Notes under the pieces: generated by a model
What the model saw: only the letters and a program-made list of their open reading frames with translations
Databases searched by the model: none
Told to the model about the DNA's origin: nothing
Position numbers and translations under genes: made by a program
In this document: positions 1 to 9,390 of the stretch, one piece after another
How positions within the stretch are numbered: the first letter of the stretch is position 1
Layout of the letters: every line of letters begins with the position of its first letter
Assembly: GCA_944382785.1 (NCBI GenBank)
Contig: CALWNO010000011.1
Span: 1 to 58,825 of the forward strand
Direction of reading: 5' to 3'
DNA from: an uncultured Gemmiger sp.
GTDB taxonomy: Bacteria; Bacillota; Clostridia; Oscillospirales; Ruminococcaceae
DNA length: 58,825 bases

Positions 1-72
1 GCGGCCGACGAGGCTCGAACTCGCTACCTCCACCTTGGCAAGGTGGCGCTCTACCAGATGAGCTACGGCCGC
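1..72 (-). tRNA. tRNA-Gly (anticodon GCC), 3' end cut by window edge
   Basis: Reading the minus strand from 72, a full cloverleaf is visible: acceptor GCGGCCG pairs with CGGCCGC at 1-7, and the anticodon arm CCACC/GGTGG encloses the loop TTGCCAA, giving anticodon GCC (glycine). The discriminator base and any CCA lie outside the window. A strong promoter sits about 70 bases upstream. Confidence 0.95.
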
Positions 73-139
73 ATGTTGGAGAGTTTAGCTTGCTTCGCTT
101 TCTTTCAGCTTGTCGTGCTCTCTCCGGGCGACGAATGTT

Positions 140-168
140 ATTTTACTGCATCAGCCCCGATTTGTCAA
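140..168 (-). promoter_or_regulatory. Promoter of tRNA-Gly
   Basis: On the minus strand TTGACA (163-168) and TAAAAT (140-145) are separated by exactly 17 bases, a sigma-A type promoter pointing at tRNA-Gly. It lies between hslO and the tRNA, so the tRNA need not depend on read-through. Confidence 0.8.
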
Positions 169-197
169 GCATTTTCTCTCCATTTTTTTGAAAAAAA

Positions 198-1097
198 TCA
201 AACTTTTTTATTTTCCGCGCTGACAGGCCAATTTTTCAGCAAATCGTTCAGGTCAACACGGTAGGTTTTGTCACAAAACTGGCAGTGAACCTCTGCCATA
301 GGGTCTTCGTCCCGCAATTTTTCCACTTCACTTCTGCCGAGACTTTTCAGCATACGGTGCACCCGTTCCTCGCTGCAGTCGCAATGGTAAACGACAGAGC
401 TGGTATCCAGCACTTCCGGGTCAAATGTGGCCAGAGCCATGTCCAGCATGTCCCGCACCGTCTTGCCCTGCTCCATCATGGAGGTGACACTGGGCATGGC
501 GACAATGTTCTTTTCCAACTGGTCGATCTCACTGTCCAGAGCGCCCGGAAGCAGCTGCACAATGAAGCCGCCGGCACAGCGCACACTCAGGTCCTCATTG
601 ACCAGAACGCCAAGGGCGCAAACGGTAGGTGTCTGCTCACTGACGGCAAAATAGCGGGTCACGTCCTCGGCAATCTCGCCGGAGACCAGGGGTACCTGGC
701 CGATGTAGGGTTCCCGCAGGCCCATATCCCGGATCACGTCCAGGGTGCCGTCGTGTCCCACGGCACTCCCCACATCCAGATGGCCGTCAGCCCGCGGTGG
801 AAGCTCCACAACGGGGTTCTGCACGTATCCCTTTACATGGCCATCCCCGTCGGCAACGGCCATAAGACGGCCTGCAGGGCCGCCACCCTTGATCTGCAAG
901 GTCAGGGAATCCTTGCTGCTCTTGAGCATGGCGCCCATCATGGCAGCTGCCGTCAGCAGACGCCCCAGCGCCGCTGTGGTCACAGCACTGGTCTTGTGCA
1001 TCCGTTCCATCTCGCGAACGATATCGGTGGAATCCACTCCGTAAAATACAATGCCGCCGTTTTCCGAAATACCGCGCAGCAGATTGTCCTGAGCCAT
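198..1097 (-). CDS. hslO: Hsp33 redox-regulated holdase chaperone
   Basis: Cytosolic Hsp33: under oxidative stress its C-terminal zinc cysteines form disulfides and the protein binds unfolding clients. The 299-residue product has the family length, an N-terminal domain with a GGGPAGRL stretch, and the C-terminal zinc centre as CDC (about residue 240) plus CQFC (about 273), the CxC/CxxC arrangement expected. It lies 3 bases after the methyltransferase gene and is the last protein gene of a probable lipid kinase-lon-ysxC-methyltransferase-hslO operon, so stress and proteostasis genes are grouped. Identification is from domain pattern and motifs. Confidence 0.95.
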   Translation of the reverse strand: MAQDNLLRGISENGGIVFYGVDSTDIVREMERMHKTSAVTTAALGRLLTAAAMMGAMLKSSKDSLTLQIKGGGPAGRLMAVADGDGHVKGYVQNPVVELPPRADGHLDVGSAVGHDGTLDVIRDMGLREPYIGQVPLVSGEIAEDVTRYFAVSEQTPTVCALGVLVNEDLSVRCAGGFIVQLLPGALDSEIDQLEKNIVAMPSVTSMMEQGKTVRDMLDMALATFDPEVLDTSSVVYHCDCSEERVHRMLKSLGRSEVEKLRDEDPMAEVHCQFCDKTYRVDLNDLLKNWPVSAENKKV

Positions 1098-1100
1098 GGT

Positions 1101-1859
1101 TTACTTCTCCTCTTGTGTATAGCGTTTGACAGCCGTAATGATCCAGCGCTGGCCGTCCGGGCGCACAGGGCCGAAATCCTCCCCATCCGACACCCGGACC
1201 ACCGTAAAGCCGTACTTGTCCAGCAAAGCCTGCACAGTGGGCAGAGGGTAGCTGTATTCGGAGAAATCCTCCTTCCAGATGTCCCCTGTTTCTTTTTCCC
1301 GGATCTCAATGTGAATATCCACCCGGCCGCTGGACTCGTCATATTGATTTGTCCAGTGGCAGACGGCGTCCTCGGCATCCAGATCAAAGGTCTGTCCTCC
1401 CAGCACTTTGGCGTGCTTGTAGGGCGTGTTCAGGTCAAAGACGAACACGCCGTCCTTTTCCATAAAGAACGCCGCGTTCGCAATCGCTTTTTCAAAATTT
1501 TCCAGGGGACCGATGTGGTTGTAGGTGTCAAAGGTAGACACCGCCGCCCGGATGGTCCCGTACAGGTCCAGCTGCAGAAGGTCCTGCTGCAAGAGCAGGA
1601 CCTTGCCGGTCATATCCAGTTCGTCCGCCTTTTCCCGCAGGACGCTGAGCATCTCCTCTGAGCGGTCGATCCCGATCACATCGTACCCTGCCTGGGACAG
1701 CATCAGGGTCAGTTCCCCGGTTCCGCACCCCAGGTCTGCCAGCAACCCATCGTTCACACCGTGGGCTGTCAGCTCCGAAACAACATACTGATACAAAGCG
1801 TCGTAGTCCGCCGCCTCATTCAGTTCATCATAAAAATAGGCAAATTCGTTGTACGCCAT
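1101..1859 (-). CDS. Class I SAM-dependent methyltransferase
   Basis: Probable small-molecule or protein methyltransferase of the Rossmann-fold class; the substrate cannot be told from sequence. Motif I is clear as LADLGCGTGEL (about residues 41-51), followed by an acidic loop after the next strand (IGIDRSEEM). The C-terminal half is rich in beta segments and aromatic residues, as in the YqeM/YrrT-like group. The start ATG overlaps the ysxC stop codon (TGATG), implying translational coupling, and hslO follows after 3 bases. No frameshift or missing motif is apparent. The family is certain, the specific function unknown. Confidence 0.85.
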   Translation of the reverse strand: MAYNEFAYFYDELNEAADYDALYQYVVSELTAHGVNDGLLADLGCGTGELTLMLSQAGYDVIGIDRSEEMLSVLREKADELDMTGKVLLLQQDLLQLDLYGTIRAAVSTFDTYNHIGPLENFEKAIANAAFFMEKDGVFVFDLNTPYKHAKVLGGQTFDLDAEDAVCHWTNQYDESSGRVDIHIEIREKETGDIWKEDFSEYSYPLPTVQALLDKYGFTVVRVSDGEDFGPVRPDGQRWIITAVKRYTQEEK

Positions 1860-2449
1860 CAGTTCTCGGCCTCCAACTGTGCGTCCAGGCAGGCCCGCAC
1901 CTCTTCCACGCCGGTACCCTTCTCGGCACTGGTAAGAAAGACGCGGCGGCAGCCGTATTCGGCACAGATTTCCTCAAACCGGGCCAGGCAGGCGGCCACT
2001 TCCGACTTTTTCAGCTTGTCCGCCTTGGTCAGCACCACCACAAACGGAATGCGGTGATACCGCAGATACTCCAGCATCTGGCGGTCATCCGCGCTGGGGT
2101 CATGGCGGCAGTCCAGCAGCTGGACCAGCAGCTTCAGCGGACGGCCCGCCTCAAAATAACCGTTGATGAGCTCATCCCAGCGGGCGCGCTCGGCGTTGGA
2201 GACTTTGGCAAACCCGTAGCCGGGCAGGTCCACGAAATAAGCCGTGTCCACCCGGTAAAAGTTGATGGTAGCCGTCTTGCCCGGCGTAGCACTGACGCGG
2301 GCCAGGTTTTTGCGGTTGCACAGTTTGTTGATCAGGCTGGACTTGCCCACGTTGGACCGGCCGGAAAAGGCAAACTCTGGACGATCAGCGGCGGGCAGCT
2401 GGCTGGAAATGCCGTAGGAAGCCTGAAATTCGCTGCGATTATAGTTCAT
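1859..2449 (-). CDS. ysxC: Ribosome biogenesis GTPase YsxC/EngB
   Basis: Essential Era-like GTPase that helps assemble the 50S subunit. At 196 residues it is the normal length. G1 is GRSNVGKSS (about residues 30-38), G3 is DLPGYG, and G4 is TKADK; a DSxxG-less G3 with PGYG is typical of this family. It lies 13 bases downstream of lon, the conserved lon-ysxC pair of Firmicutes, and its stop codon overlaps the start of the methyltransferase gene. The alternative symbols engB and yihA refer to the same protein. Confidence 0.96.
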   Translation of the reverse strand: MNYNRSEFQASYGISSQLPAADRPEFAFSGRSNVGKSSLINKLCNRKNLARVSATPGKTATINFYRVDTAYFVDLPGYGFAKVSNAERARWDELINGYFEAGRPLKLLVQLLDCRHDPSADDRQMLEYLRYHRIPFVVVLTKADKLKKSEVAACLARFEEICAEYGCRRVFLTSAEKGTGVEEVRACLDAQLEAEN

Positions 2450-2462
2450 GCCCCACGCTCCT

Positions 2463-4910
2463 TTACATGACGGTGGCGGGCTCTTTCGCCGCCGAAGCGT
2501 CTGTGGCGATGAGCTGGGTGGCCTGCGGAACGGTGACCGACGCCCGGGGCGTGGTCACCGCGGGACGGATCAGGGCCTCTTTCAGCACCTGAGAAAGGTC
2601 GCTGACCGGCACAAACCGGATGGCCTTCTTCACTTCCTCGTCCACCTCATACAGATCGGACTCGTTGTCTTTGGGGATCAGCACGGTGTGGATTCCTTCC
2701 CGGTAAGCTGCCATGCTCTTTTCCTTCAGACCGCCGATGGGCAGCACGCTTCCGTGCAGGGTAATCTCACCGGTCATGGCCAGGTCATGGCGCACCGGCA
2801 GCCCGGACAAAGCCGAGATCAGAGCGGTGGTCAGGGTCACACCGGCGGAGGGGCCATCCTTGGGCACGGCCCCTTCGGGAGCATGGATATGCAGGTCGAT
2901 GTTCTTGAAGGCATCGGCCGCAATATCGTACTGCTGGGCATGGACGCGGGCATAGGTGACCGCCAGGTGGGCGCTCTCCTTCATCACGTCGCCCAGACTG
3001 CCGGTCAGCTCGATCTTGCCGTTGCCGTTGGGAATGACGCTGACTTCCACCGGCAGCATCTCGCCGCCCACACTGGTCCAGGCCAGACCGTTGGCAATGC
3101 CCACGGCATCGCTGCGGGAGATGAAGGTGGGCTTGACCTTTTCAGGGCCCAGCAGGTTCTTCAGCATGGGCGCAGTGACGCTCATATGATCCACTTCCCC
3201 GGAGGCGATCTTCAAGGCGCACTTGCGCAGCACCGCCGTGATGGTGCGTTCCAGGCTGCGGACGCCGGCTTCCCGGGTATAGCTGTCAATGATGGCGTTC
3301 AGCGCCCCGGCAGTCAGGGTCACACGACCGGTCAGGCCGTTGTTCTTCAGCTGTTTTGGCAGCAGGTGGCGCTTGGCAATATTGAATTTTTCAATGCGGG
3401 TGTAGCTGGGCAGCTCGATCACGTCCATGCGGTCCAGCAGGGGTCCCGGAATAGTGGAAGCATCATTGGCGGTGGTGATGAACAGCACATCGCTCAGATC
3501 AAAAGGAATATCCAGGAAATTATCCTTGAACGTGCGGTTCTGTTCCGGGTCCAGCACTTCCAACAGAGCACTGGCCGGGTCGCCACGGTAGTCACCCGCC
3601 AGCTTGTCGATCTCATCCAGAAGAATGACCGGATTGGCCGACTTGGCGCTGATCATGGCGTTGATGATGCGGCCCGGCATGGCACCGATGTATGTACGGC
3701 GATGGCCCCGGATCTCAGCTTCATCGTGCACACCGCCCAGGCTCATACGGGCAAACTGACGGTTCATGCAGGTGGCGATGGACCGGGCAATGGAGGTCTT
3801 GCCCACCCCCGGAGGACCCACCAGGCAGATGATCTGCCCTTTGACCTCTGTGTTCAGCTTGCGCACAGCCAACAGTTCCAAAATCCGCTCCTTGACCTTG
3901 CGCAGACCATAGTGATCCTTGTCCAGCACACGCCGGGCGTGGCTCTGGTCGTAGTCGTCCTTGGTATAGGTATGCCAGGGCAGGGACAAGCAGGTATCCA
4001 GATAGCCGCGGATAACGCTGATTTCCGCCGCGTTGCCCTGCATGCGGGCCAGGCGGTCGCATTCCTTCAGCAGCTTTTCTTCGCTTTCCTGTACCAGATG
4101 CAGCGCGCGGATCTTTTCGCGATAGTTGTCGGCCTCGGCGCGGGTATCCTCGCTGTCGCCCAGTTCCTCGCTGATGATGTGCATCTGCTCCCGCAGATAA
4201 TAATCCCGCTGGCTCTTGTCCATCTGGACGTTGACTTTATCGTCGATATCCTTCTCAATAGACAGGATATCGCATTCCTGATGCAGCAAAATCAGCAGCT
4301 TTTCCAGGCGGCCCAGCAAGGTGGACTCATTCAGGATGGCCTGCTTGTCCTCATACTTGAAGAGCAGGTTGGCGGGCATGTACTCGCTGAGATAGAGCGG
4401 GCTGTCCGAAGAGACAATATTGTAGACTACATCCTTGGAGATCTGCGGGCTGTAGGAAAGATATTCCTCAAAGCAGTCCTTCAGGCTGCGCACCAGCGCT
4501 TCGGTCTGGTTGCGTTTGTCGGCCGGAATGCCGCGCACCGGAGCGGTGCGCACTTCTGCCATGAGATATTTTCCGGTGTCATCCAGCGAAAGCAGCTTGG
4601 CGCGGGTCTTGCCCTCCACCAGCACCTTGACCAGTTCATCCGAGACCCGCAGTACCTGCTTGATCTCGGCAATAACACCAAAGGTATACAGATCCGCAGC
4701 GGTAGGCTCCTCGGTGTCGGTTTCCTTCTGGGCAACCAGGAAGATACTGCTGTTGCCGTGCATGGCCGCCTCAATGGCGGCAATGGACTTGGCACGGCCC
4801 ACCTCAAAATGAATGATATTGTTGGGGAACACCACAAGCCCGCGCAGCGCAATGGCCGGCAGATGCACGACATTGTGGGTCACCTTGACCTTGACCTTCT
4901 GTTCAGACAT
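2463..4910 (-). CDS. lon: ATP-dependent Lon protease (LonA)
   Basis: Cytosolic AAA+ serine protease that degrades damaged and regulatory proteins. From the chosen start the product has 815 residues: N-terminal substrate domain, Walker [10 protein letters not shown] (365-373), Walker [10 protein letters not shown] (428-436), and the catalytic dyad Ser688 (in KDGPSAG) and Lys731 (in GGLKEK). The ATG at 4910 is preferred over longer in-frame starts because a GGGAGGG site lies about 6 bases upstream and family homology begins there. The start overlaps the end of the lipid kinase gene by 8 bases, so coupling is likely; ysxC follows. No heat-shock operator was recognised upstream. Confidence 0.96.
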   Translation of the reverse strand: MSEQKVKVKVTHNVVHLPAIALRGLVVFPNNIIHFEVGRAKSIAAIEAAMHGNSSIFLVAQKETDTEEPTAADLYTFGVIAEIKQVLRVSDELVKVLVEGKTRAKLLSLDDTGKYLMAEVRTAPVRGIPADKRNQTEALVRSLKDCFEEYLSYSPQISKDVVYNIVSSDSPLYLSEYMPANLLFKYEDKQAILNESTLLGRLEKLLILLHQECDILSIEKDIDDKVNVQMDKSQRDYYLREQMHIISEELGDSEDTRAEADNYREKIRALHLVQESEEKLLKECDRLARMQGNAAEISVIRGYLDTCLSLPWHTYTKDDYDQSHARRVLDKDHYGLRKVKERILELLAVRKLNTEVKGQIICLVGPPGVGKTSIARSIATCMNRQFARMSLGGVHDEAEIRGHRRTYIGAMPGRIINAMISAKSANPVILLDEIDKLAGDYRGDPASALLEVLDPEQNRTFKDNFLDIPFDLSDVLFITTANDASTIPGPLLDRMDVIELPSYTRIEKFNIAKRHLLPKQLKNNGLTGRVTLTAGALNAIIDSYTREAGVRSLERTITAVLRKCALKIASGEVDHMSVTAPMLKNLLGPEKVKPTFISRSDAVGIANGLAWTSVGGEMLPVEVSVIPNGNGKIELTGSLGDVMKESAHLAVTYARVHAQQYDIAADAFKNIDLHIHAPEGAVPKDGPSAGVTLTTALISALSGLPVRHDLAMTGEITLHGSVLPIGGLKEKSMAAYREGIHTVLIPKDNESDLYEVDEEVKKAIRFVPVSDLSQVLKEALIRPAVTTPRASVTVPQATQLIATDASAAKEPATVM

Positions 4911-5907
4911 TCTTTTCCCTCCCGGGGACAGTGTCCCCTGCCATGCACGGGTTTTGCCCGGCAAGCACAGTTTGACTTTGAAGCACCGTGGGCGGCAGCA
5001 ACAGGCGCAGCCTGCCCGGTGCATTTTCTATATACAGATGCCGCACAGGGCGGCATTCGCCGTCCAGCGTGGCAACAATGGGCCGTGAATCCAGCACATC
5101 CAACGTAACCCGGCGGGCTCTGCAGAAAGACATCCACCGCGCCAGGGACGGCTCCACCGTCCCGTCCGCCTGCAGATGTTTCCCCTGCCGATACAGCGCC
5201 AGCACCGATGCGATACGCAGCCGGGACATAGGCTTGACCAGCACCACGTCCAGCAATCCGTCGTCCATCCGGGCATAAGGCGCAGCCTCATATCCGCCGC
5301 CGTACATCCGACCGTTGCAGACCGCCATCATCATGTAGGTACCGACGTGCTCCGTACCGTCCAGGCACAGACGCAGACGATGCCCGAACGGAGATACCAT
5401 GGCCTGCAAAATGGACAGCGAATAGGCCATGGTACCACCGCAGCCGGGCAGACGCCGGAATTTTGGGATTCCGTAAGCCACCTGCGCATCCAGACCGGCG
5501 GCGCAGATATCCACCCCGATGCCGAGATCCGTCTGCAGCGCATCCGATATCACGGGAACAGCCTGCAGCTGGGCAGACATACCCAGAAAATCTTCCGCCG
5601 TACCGAAGTTGCGGACAAAATCGTTGCCGCTGCCGCAGGGCACACACCCCACGGCAATATTCTTTCGCCCGGCAGCCGCCTGGAGCACCTCATTCAAAGT
5701 TCCGTCACCGCCGCAGGCGTAGACATAAACCTCCTGCCCTGCATCAGCCAGCTTTTCGGTAATATAACGGGCGTCTCCGGCGCATTCGGTGAGATGAATT
5801 TCCGGGTTCAGGCGAGCCGCTTCGGCCGCCTGCCGGATGGCCGGAATCAGCCAACAGCTGGCATCTTTCTGCCCCGCTGTCGGGTTGATGATAAAGACCT
5901 GCTGCAC
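4903..5907 (-). CDS. Diacylglycerol/lipid kinase family protein (DgkB/YegS type)
   Basis: Likely phosphorylates a lipid alcohol such as diacylglycerol for recycling into phosphatidate; the substrate is inferred from the family. The catalytic domain shows GGDGTLNEV and PCGSGNDF, the nucleotide-binding signatures of this fold, and a late DGLLDVV segment. The chosen start is GTG at 5907 (334 residues), 11 bases after GGAAGG, just before the conserved VFIINPTAG strand. A longer reading frame runs back over the promoter and is not credible. The 3' end overlaps lon by 8 bases. It is the first gene of the lon operon. Confidence 0.85.
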   Translation of the reverse strand: MQQVFIINPTAGQKDASCWLIPAIRQAAEAARLNPEIHLTECAGDARYITEKLADAGQEVYVYACGGDGTLNEVLQAAAGRKNIAVGCVPCGSGNDFVRNFGTAEDFLGMSAQLQAVPVISDALQTDLGIGVDICAAGLDAQVAYGIPKFRRLPGCGGTMAYSLSILQAMVSPFGHRLRLCLDGTEHVGTYMMMAVCNGRMYGGGYEAAPYARMDDGLLDVVLVKPMSRLRIASVLALYRQGKHLQADGTVEPSLARWMSFCRARRVTLDVLDSRPIVATLDGECRPVRHLYIENAPGRLRLLLPPTVLQSQTVLAGQNPCMAGDTVPGREKNV

Positions 5908-5965
5908 GCCCGGCACGCCCTTCCGTTTCGATGTTTTTTCGTTGGTATACAAAAATACAATGTAT

Positions 5966-5994
5966 ATTGTAGCGGCTTTTTCGTCAAATAGCAA
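5966..5994 (-). promoter_or_regulatory. Promoter of lipid kinase-lon-ysxC operon
   Basis: On the minus strand TTGCTA (5989-5994) and TACAAT (5966-5971) are 17 bases apart, followed by an AT-rich stretch and then the GTG start at 5907. A second overlapping possibility uses TTGACG, but the spacing is worse. Confidence 0.6.
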
Positions 5995-6109
5995 GCAGAT
6001 GGCATAATATGTTACAAAACGTACAAAATATTGAAATAAAGTTCTCCCACAACACGCATAATGTCCGTGAATACAGCTGCCATGCGGCTTTGGAAAGGAT
6101 TGTGCACCC

Positions 6110-6796
6110 ATGAAAATTGCCATGGAAGTGGGCCAGGTGATCATCTTCAGCTTTGTTTCCCTGGCCGTCATGTTCGCCACCACCCGCCTGGGCGGTAAAC
6201 GTCAGATTTCCCAGATGAATATCTTCGACTATGCCAACAGTATCACCGTCGGGTCCATCGCCGCCGAAATGGCCACTAACCTGGAAAGCTGGTACCGCCC
6301 TTTTACGGCATTGCTTGTCTACGGAGCCGTAACCTGGCTGGCACACTTCGGGGCCTGTAAAAGCTTCTGGCTGCGCCTGCTCCTGGATGGTCGGGCCATC
6401 GTTCTGATGAAGCACGGCGTAATCCGCAAAAAAGAGCTGGGGCAAGCCGGCATCGACCTGAATGAATTTCTCGGCCAGGCCCGGGTTGCCGGATATCATG
6501 ACCTGAACGAGCTGGAAAGCGCCATCCTGGAAACCAACGGCCAGATCAGCTTTTTACCCCGCAGTGAATACAAGCCGGCCACCGCTCAGGATGCAGGTCA
6601 GTCCCCTGCCCCCGTTTCTTTGTGGTATGACCTGATTCTGGACGGCAATGTCATGGAAAACAACCTGAAGGAATGTGGCCGGGACCATACCTGGCTGCAG
6701 AATCAGCTGCACCGCCGGGGTATCGGACAAACCAGGGAAGTGTTTTACGCCGCCTGTGATGAAAACGGCAATTTTTATGCCAGCCGCCCGGAATAA
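6110..6796 (+). CDS. DUF421 membrane protein (YetF/YrbG family)
   Basis: A 228-residue protein with two to three N-terminal transmembrane segments and a cytosolic DUF421 domain. The family signature TTRLGGKRQISQMNIFDY is present near residue 30 and an SxLPR-like segment (SFLPRSEY) near residue 150. In Bacillus, relatives (YetF, YdfS, YrbG) are membrane proteins, some tied to spores; no enzymatic role is established. The ATG is preceded by GGAAAGGAT. It is convergent with the PRC-barrel gene (6-base gap) and divergent from the lipid kinase. Confidence 0.88.
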   Translation: MKIAMEVGQVIIFSFVSLAVMFATTRLGGKRQISQMNIFDYANSITVGSIAAEMATNLESWYRPFTALLVYGAVTWLAHFGACKSFWLRLLLDGRAIVLMKHGVIRKKELGQAGIDLNEFLGQARVAGYHDLNELESAILETNGQISFLPRSEYKPATAQDAGQSPAPVSLWYDLILDGNVMENNLKECGRDHTWLQNQLHRRGIGQTREVFYAACDENGNFYASRPE

Positions 6797-6802
6797 CGGG
6801 GG

Positions 6803-7078
6803 TCATCCAAGCCGGCACCGCCGGGGGCGGTTCGTACGGGCAGAGTTCTGCGGAACCTCCACCATGATCACATCCGCGCCGATACTGCGGATGTCCTTCC
6901 ATTCGATTTCCAAGTCATCATCCCGCCCGAACAGCCCGAACCAGCGCGGCCGCCCGCGCAGGATCAGACGGCTTACCCGGGCCCCGTCCTCCTCCAGCAC
7001 CAGGTCATCCACACGGCCAAGATTTTCCCCCGTTCCGGTCTGAATCACATCTTTCCGGCTCAGTTCGTACAAAGTCAT
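6803..7078 (-). CDS. PRC-barrel protein, YlmC/YmxH family
   Basis: A 91-residue soluble protein consisting of one PRC-barrel. It opens with MTLYELSRKDVI and carries the GRVDDLVLEEDG and RPRWFGLFGR segments typical of YlmC/YmxH proteins. These are common in spore formers and often under sporulation control; molecular function is unknown. The ATG at 7078 has GGAGG 7 bases upstream. The C-terminal tail is Arg-rich. It stands alone, convergent with the DUF421 gene and divergent from the HAD gene. Confidence 0.85.
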   Translation of the reverse strand: MTLYELSRKDVIQTGTGENLGRVDDLVLEEDGARVSRLILRGRPRWFGLFGRDDDLEIEWKDIRSIGADVIMVEVPQNSARTNRPRRCRLG

Positions 7079-7123
7079 AGCCCTGCCTCCTTTCAGAATT
7101 TACTATATGCGGCAGATTGGGGT

Positions 7124-7152
7124 TTGTTTCTTTGCCCGTTTGCGTGTATAAT
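7124..7152 (+). promoter_or_regulatory. Promoter of HAD hydrolase gene
   Basis: TTGTTT (7124-7129) and a perfect TATAAT (7147-7152) are separated by 17 bases. The coding start lies 35 bases downstream after a GCGGAGGG ribosome site. Confidence 0.75.
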
Positions 7153-7186
7153 AAAGGGGCAACATTCCAAGCGGAGGGCTTTATCT

Positions 7187-7885
7187 ATGTACAAGAACAT
7201 CATCTTTGATCTGGGCGGGGTCGTGGTCAACTTTACCCCCAAGGATTTTTTGATGGACCGTTTTATGAATAAAAAAGCGGAGGACATGGTATATGCCCTG
7301 ACCTTCGGCAGCAAAGAATGGGAGGAACTGGACCGCGGTGTCATTTCCCGCGGCACAGCCAACCGCATTATGCTGGAAAACGCAGCCCGTTGCGGCCGTA
7401 CCTTTGAGGTACAGACGGTCATCGACGAGTGGGAAAGCATTTTGCAAACCAACCAGCGCACCCTCAAAACCATGTGCAAGCTGAAATTGGCCGGCTACCG
7501 GCTGTATTACCTGTCCAACATCGCATCCGATACCTTTGAACAGGTCAGCCGCCGGGACTTTTTCCCCCTGTTTGACGGGGGGATCGCTTCCTGCGATGTG
7601 CACCTGTGCAAGCCTGACCCGAAAATCTATACCCTGCTGATGCAGAAATATCATCTGGCTTACGATGAGTCCATCTTTATTGACGACAACAAGCAAAACG
7701 CCCAGGCTGCCTACAATCTGGGCATCACCGGTATCCTGTACAAAAACCACAAATCCTTTGAGCGTGCCCTCCGCCTTTGCAAGGTGGAATTGCCCGATTC
7801 CCGCAACATCCGCACCATGATCCGCAACATGAAGCGGGAGCAGGAACAGGCGGAAGCAGCCGCCCGGCAGCAATCCAACGAATGA
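7187..7885 (+). CDS. HAD-superfamily (subfamily IA) phosphatase
   Basis: Cytosolic phosphohydrolase, YihX-like, 232 residues; substrate unknown. The nucleophile motif appears at the N-terminus as FDLGGVVVN, the second motif as YYLSNIAS, the lysine motif as HLCKPDPKIY, and the acidic motif as FIDDNKQN. The second motif Asp expected at nucleophile +2 is replaced: the motif reads DLGG, as is common in the YihX/haloacid-like subgroup. The ATG at 7187 is chosen because GGAGGG lies 9 bases upstream; an upstream in-frame ATG lies within the promoter. A Glu/Gln/Ala-rich tail ends the protein. Confidence 0.88.
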   Translation: MYKNIIFDLGGVVVNFTPKDFLMDRFMNKKAEDMVYALTFGSKEWEELDRGVISRGTANRIMLENAARCGRTFEVQTVIDEWESILQTNQRTLKTMCKLKLAGYRLYYLSNIASDTFEQVSRRDFFPLFDGGIASCDVHLCKPDPKIYTLLMQKYHLAYDESIFIDDNKQNAQAAYNLGITGILYKNHKSFERALRLCKVELPDSRNIRTMIRNMKREQEQAEAAARQQSNE

Positions 7886-7890
7886 CCAGC

Positions 7891-7930
7891 AAAAAAGACT
7901 CCGTACACAAAAAATGTGCGAAGTCTTTTT
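7891..7930. terminator. Bidirectional terminator between HAD gene and sigG
   Basis: AAAAAAGACT (7891-7900) pairs with AGTCTTTTT (7922-7930), with an inner CAC/GTG step. A-tract and T-tract flank it, so it can stop transcription from both convergent genes. Confidence 0.75.
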
Positions 7931-7935
7931 CATTT

Positions 7936-8715
7936 TCAGCAGCTGGAGATCTGTTCCCGGATGCGGCACAAAGCGTTTTTCTCCAACCGGCTCACCTGTG
8001 CCTGACTGATGCCGATCTCCCTGGCAACCTGGACCTGGGTCTTACCCGCCAGATACCGCAAAGAAATGATACGGCGTTCCCTGTCGGACAAGGCCCGTAC
8101 CGTATCCTTGAACATGATGCCGCTGATCCAGCTTTCCTCCCCACCCGCTTCCGGCACACGGTCCATCAGGGAAACGGAATCTTCTCCATCGCTATACGCC
8201 GGTTCTGAAAGGCTGGCCGGCTCCACTACCGATTCCAACGCCATCGCCACGTTCTCGGGGGCCGCCCCTACCTTTTGGGCGATTTCCGATACTTTGGGTT
8301 CCCGACCGGTCAGCTTTTGCAGTTCTTCCCTGGCTTGCATGGAATGATAGGCCAGGTCCCGGATGGAACGGCTGACCCGCACAGGGGTATTGTCCCGCAA
8401 AAAGCGGCGGATCTCCCCCACGATCATAGGGACGCCATAGGTAGAGAACCGCACCTTCAGGGTGGGATCAAAATTGTCAATAGCCTTGATCAGCCCGATG
8501 CACCCGACCTGAAACAGATCGTCCAGATTTTCCCCACGGCCGGAGAATTTCTGTACCACGCTGAGGACCAGACGCAGGTTGCCCTGAATCATCTGCTGGC
8601 GCGCCGCCGCATTGCCGCTGCGCGCCGCCAGCAAAAGTTCGGTTTTCTGCCGTTCGTTCAAGACCGGAAGCTGGGAAGTGTTCACCCCGCAGATTTCTAC
8701 TTTTCCTGCATACAT
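7936..8715 (-). CDS. sigG: Forespore sigma factor sigma-G
   Basis: RNA polymerase sigma factor that drives late forespore genes. The 259-residue product matches the family length and begins with the hallmark KVEICGVNTSQLPVL. Region 2 (LDDLFQVGCIGLIKAIDNFDP), region 3 (RFLRDNTPVRVSRS) and region 4 with the HTH VAREIGISQAQVSRLEKNA are intact. In Bacillus sigG directly follows sigE; here a convergent gene lies between them. Upstream, a CATACTG hexamer-like sequence near 8748 might be part of a forespore promoter, but this is weak. Confidence 0.96.
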   Translation of the reverse strand: MYAGKVEICGVNTSQLPVLNERQKTELLLAARSGNAAARQQMIQGNLRLVLSVVQKFSGRGENLDDLFQVGCIGLIKAIDNFDPTLKVRFSTYGVPMIVGEIRRFLRDNTPVRVSRSIRDLAYHSMQAREELQKLTGREPKVSEIAQKVGAAPENVAMALESVVEPASLSEPAYSDGEDSVSLMDRVPEAGGEESWISGIMFKDTVRALSDRERRIISLRYLAGKTQVQVAREIGISQAQVSRLEKNALCRIREQISSC

Positions 8716-8851
8716 GTTCAGCCATCCTCCCTGTTTTTGTTTGCCTAACAGTATGGACGGCCTCTGCGTGGGGCAGACAGTCTCATTCCTGGTAAATTCT
8801 GCACAGCAGGCAACTTTCCGGCATAGACTGGGCCAAAGGAGGTCGGTTTTT

Positions 8852-9376
8852 ATGCCCGAATTTATTTGGTTTTATCTCTTTCTTCTGGCATCCGCCCTGT
8901 TTGTAGCTACAGCTGCGGCGCTTTTTGTGGCCCTGCATCCCGCCACCGATGAGGCAGACACCGGCAACATCCAACAGGAATACTCCGCCCCTACCTTTTC
9001 CCGTACTGCCGGCTTTTCCATCACCTCTCATCCTGACAACGAAATTCTGGTTCCCCGCCGCATGTGGCTGATCAACCACGGCACTGCCGAAATCGAATAC
9101 GTGATCACGCCCGACAACTTTGCCCGGCTGCGGGCCGCCCCCGCCGGAACCATGGACATTCCGGACGGATTTTCCGACCAGGAATATGAAAGCGTGGCCT
9201 CCTACAAAATTGATGGGATCATCGTTACCCAGAGTCAGTCTCCGGGACGCAACGGCATGCTGCAATGGACCCGGGACGGATTTGACTTTGCCCTGTTTGC
9301 CGAAACGCCGGAGATGAATCTGCTGGGCGGTGTAGCCACCGACTTTGTACGTCAGAGCGCCGCAGCGGAAACCTGA
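8852..9376 (+). CDS. Unknown single-pass membrane protein between sigE and sigG
   Basis: A 174-residue protein: one N-terminal hydrophobic helix (about residues 4-28), then an extracytoplasmic beta-rich domain ending in a segment (GMLQWTRDGFDFALFAE) reminiscent of DUF4367 repeats; that similarity is from memory and unverified. Start ATG at 8852 is supported by AAAGGAGG 9 bases upstream; longer in-frame starts have no ribosome site. It is divergent from sigG and convergent with sigE (14-base gap). Position suggests a sporulation role, but nothing in the sequence proves it. Confidence 0.75.
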   Translation: MPEFIWFYLFLLASALFVATAAALFVALHPATDEADTGNIQQEYSAPTFSRTAGFSITSHPDNEILVPRRMWLINHGTAEIEYVITPDNFARLRAAPAGTMDIPDGFSDQEYESVASYKIDGIIVTQSQSPGRNGMLQWTRDGFDFALFAETPEMNLLGGVATDFVRQSAAAET

Positions 9377-9390
9377 ACCGCCCGCCGTAC

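Noticed and set aside
2448-5108. An 886-codon plus-strand reading frame antisense to lon
   Set aside because: It mirrors lon exactly in the complementary frame, has no ribosome site, and its translation is low-complexity His/Gln/Gly-rich, typical of antisense frames in GC-rich DNA. Lon is certain.
5908-6183. N-terminal extension of the lipid kinase
   Set aside because: It would cover the promoter at 5966-5994 and run antisense into the DUF421 gene; no homology in that part.
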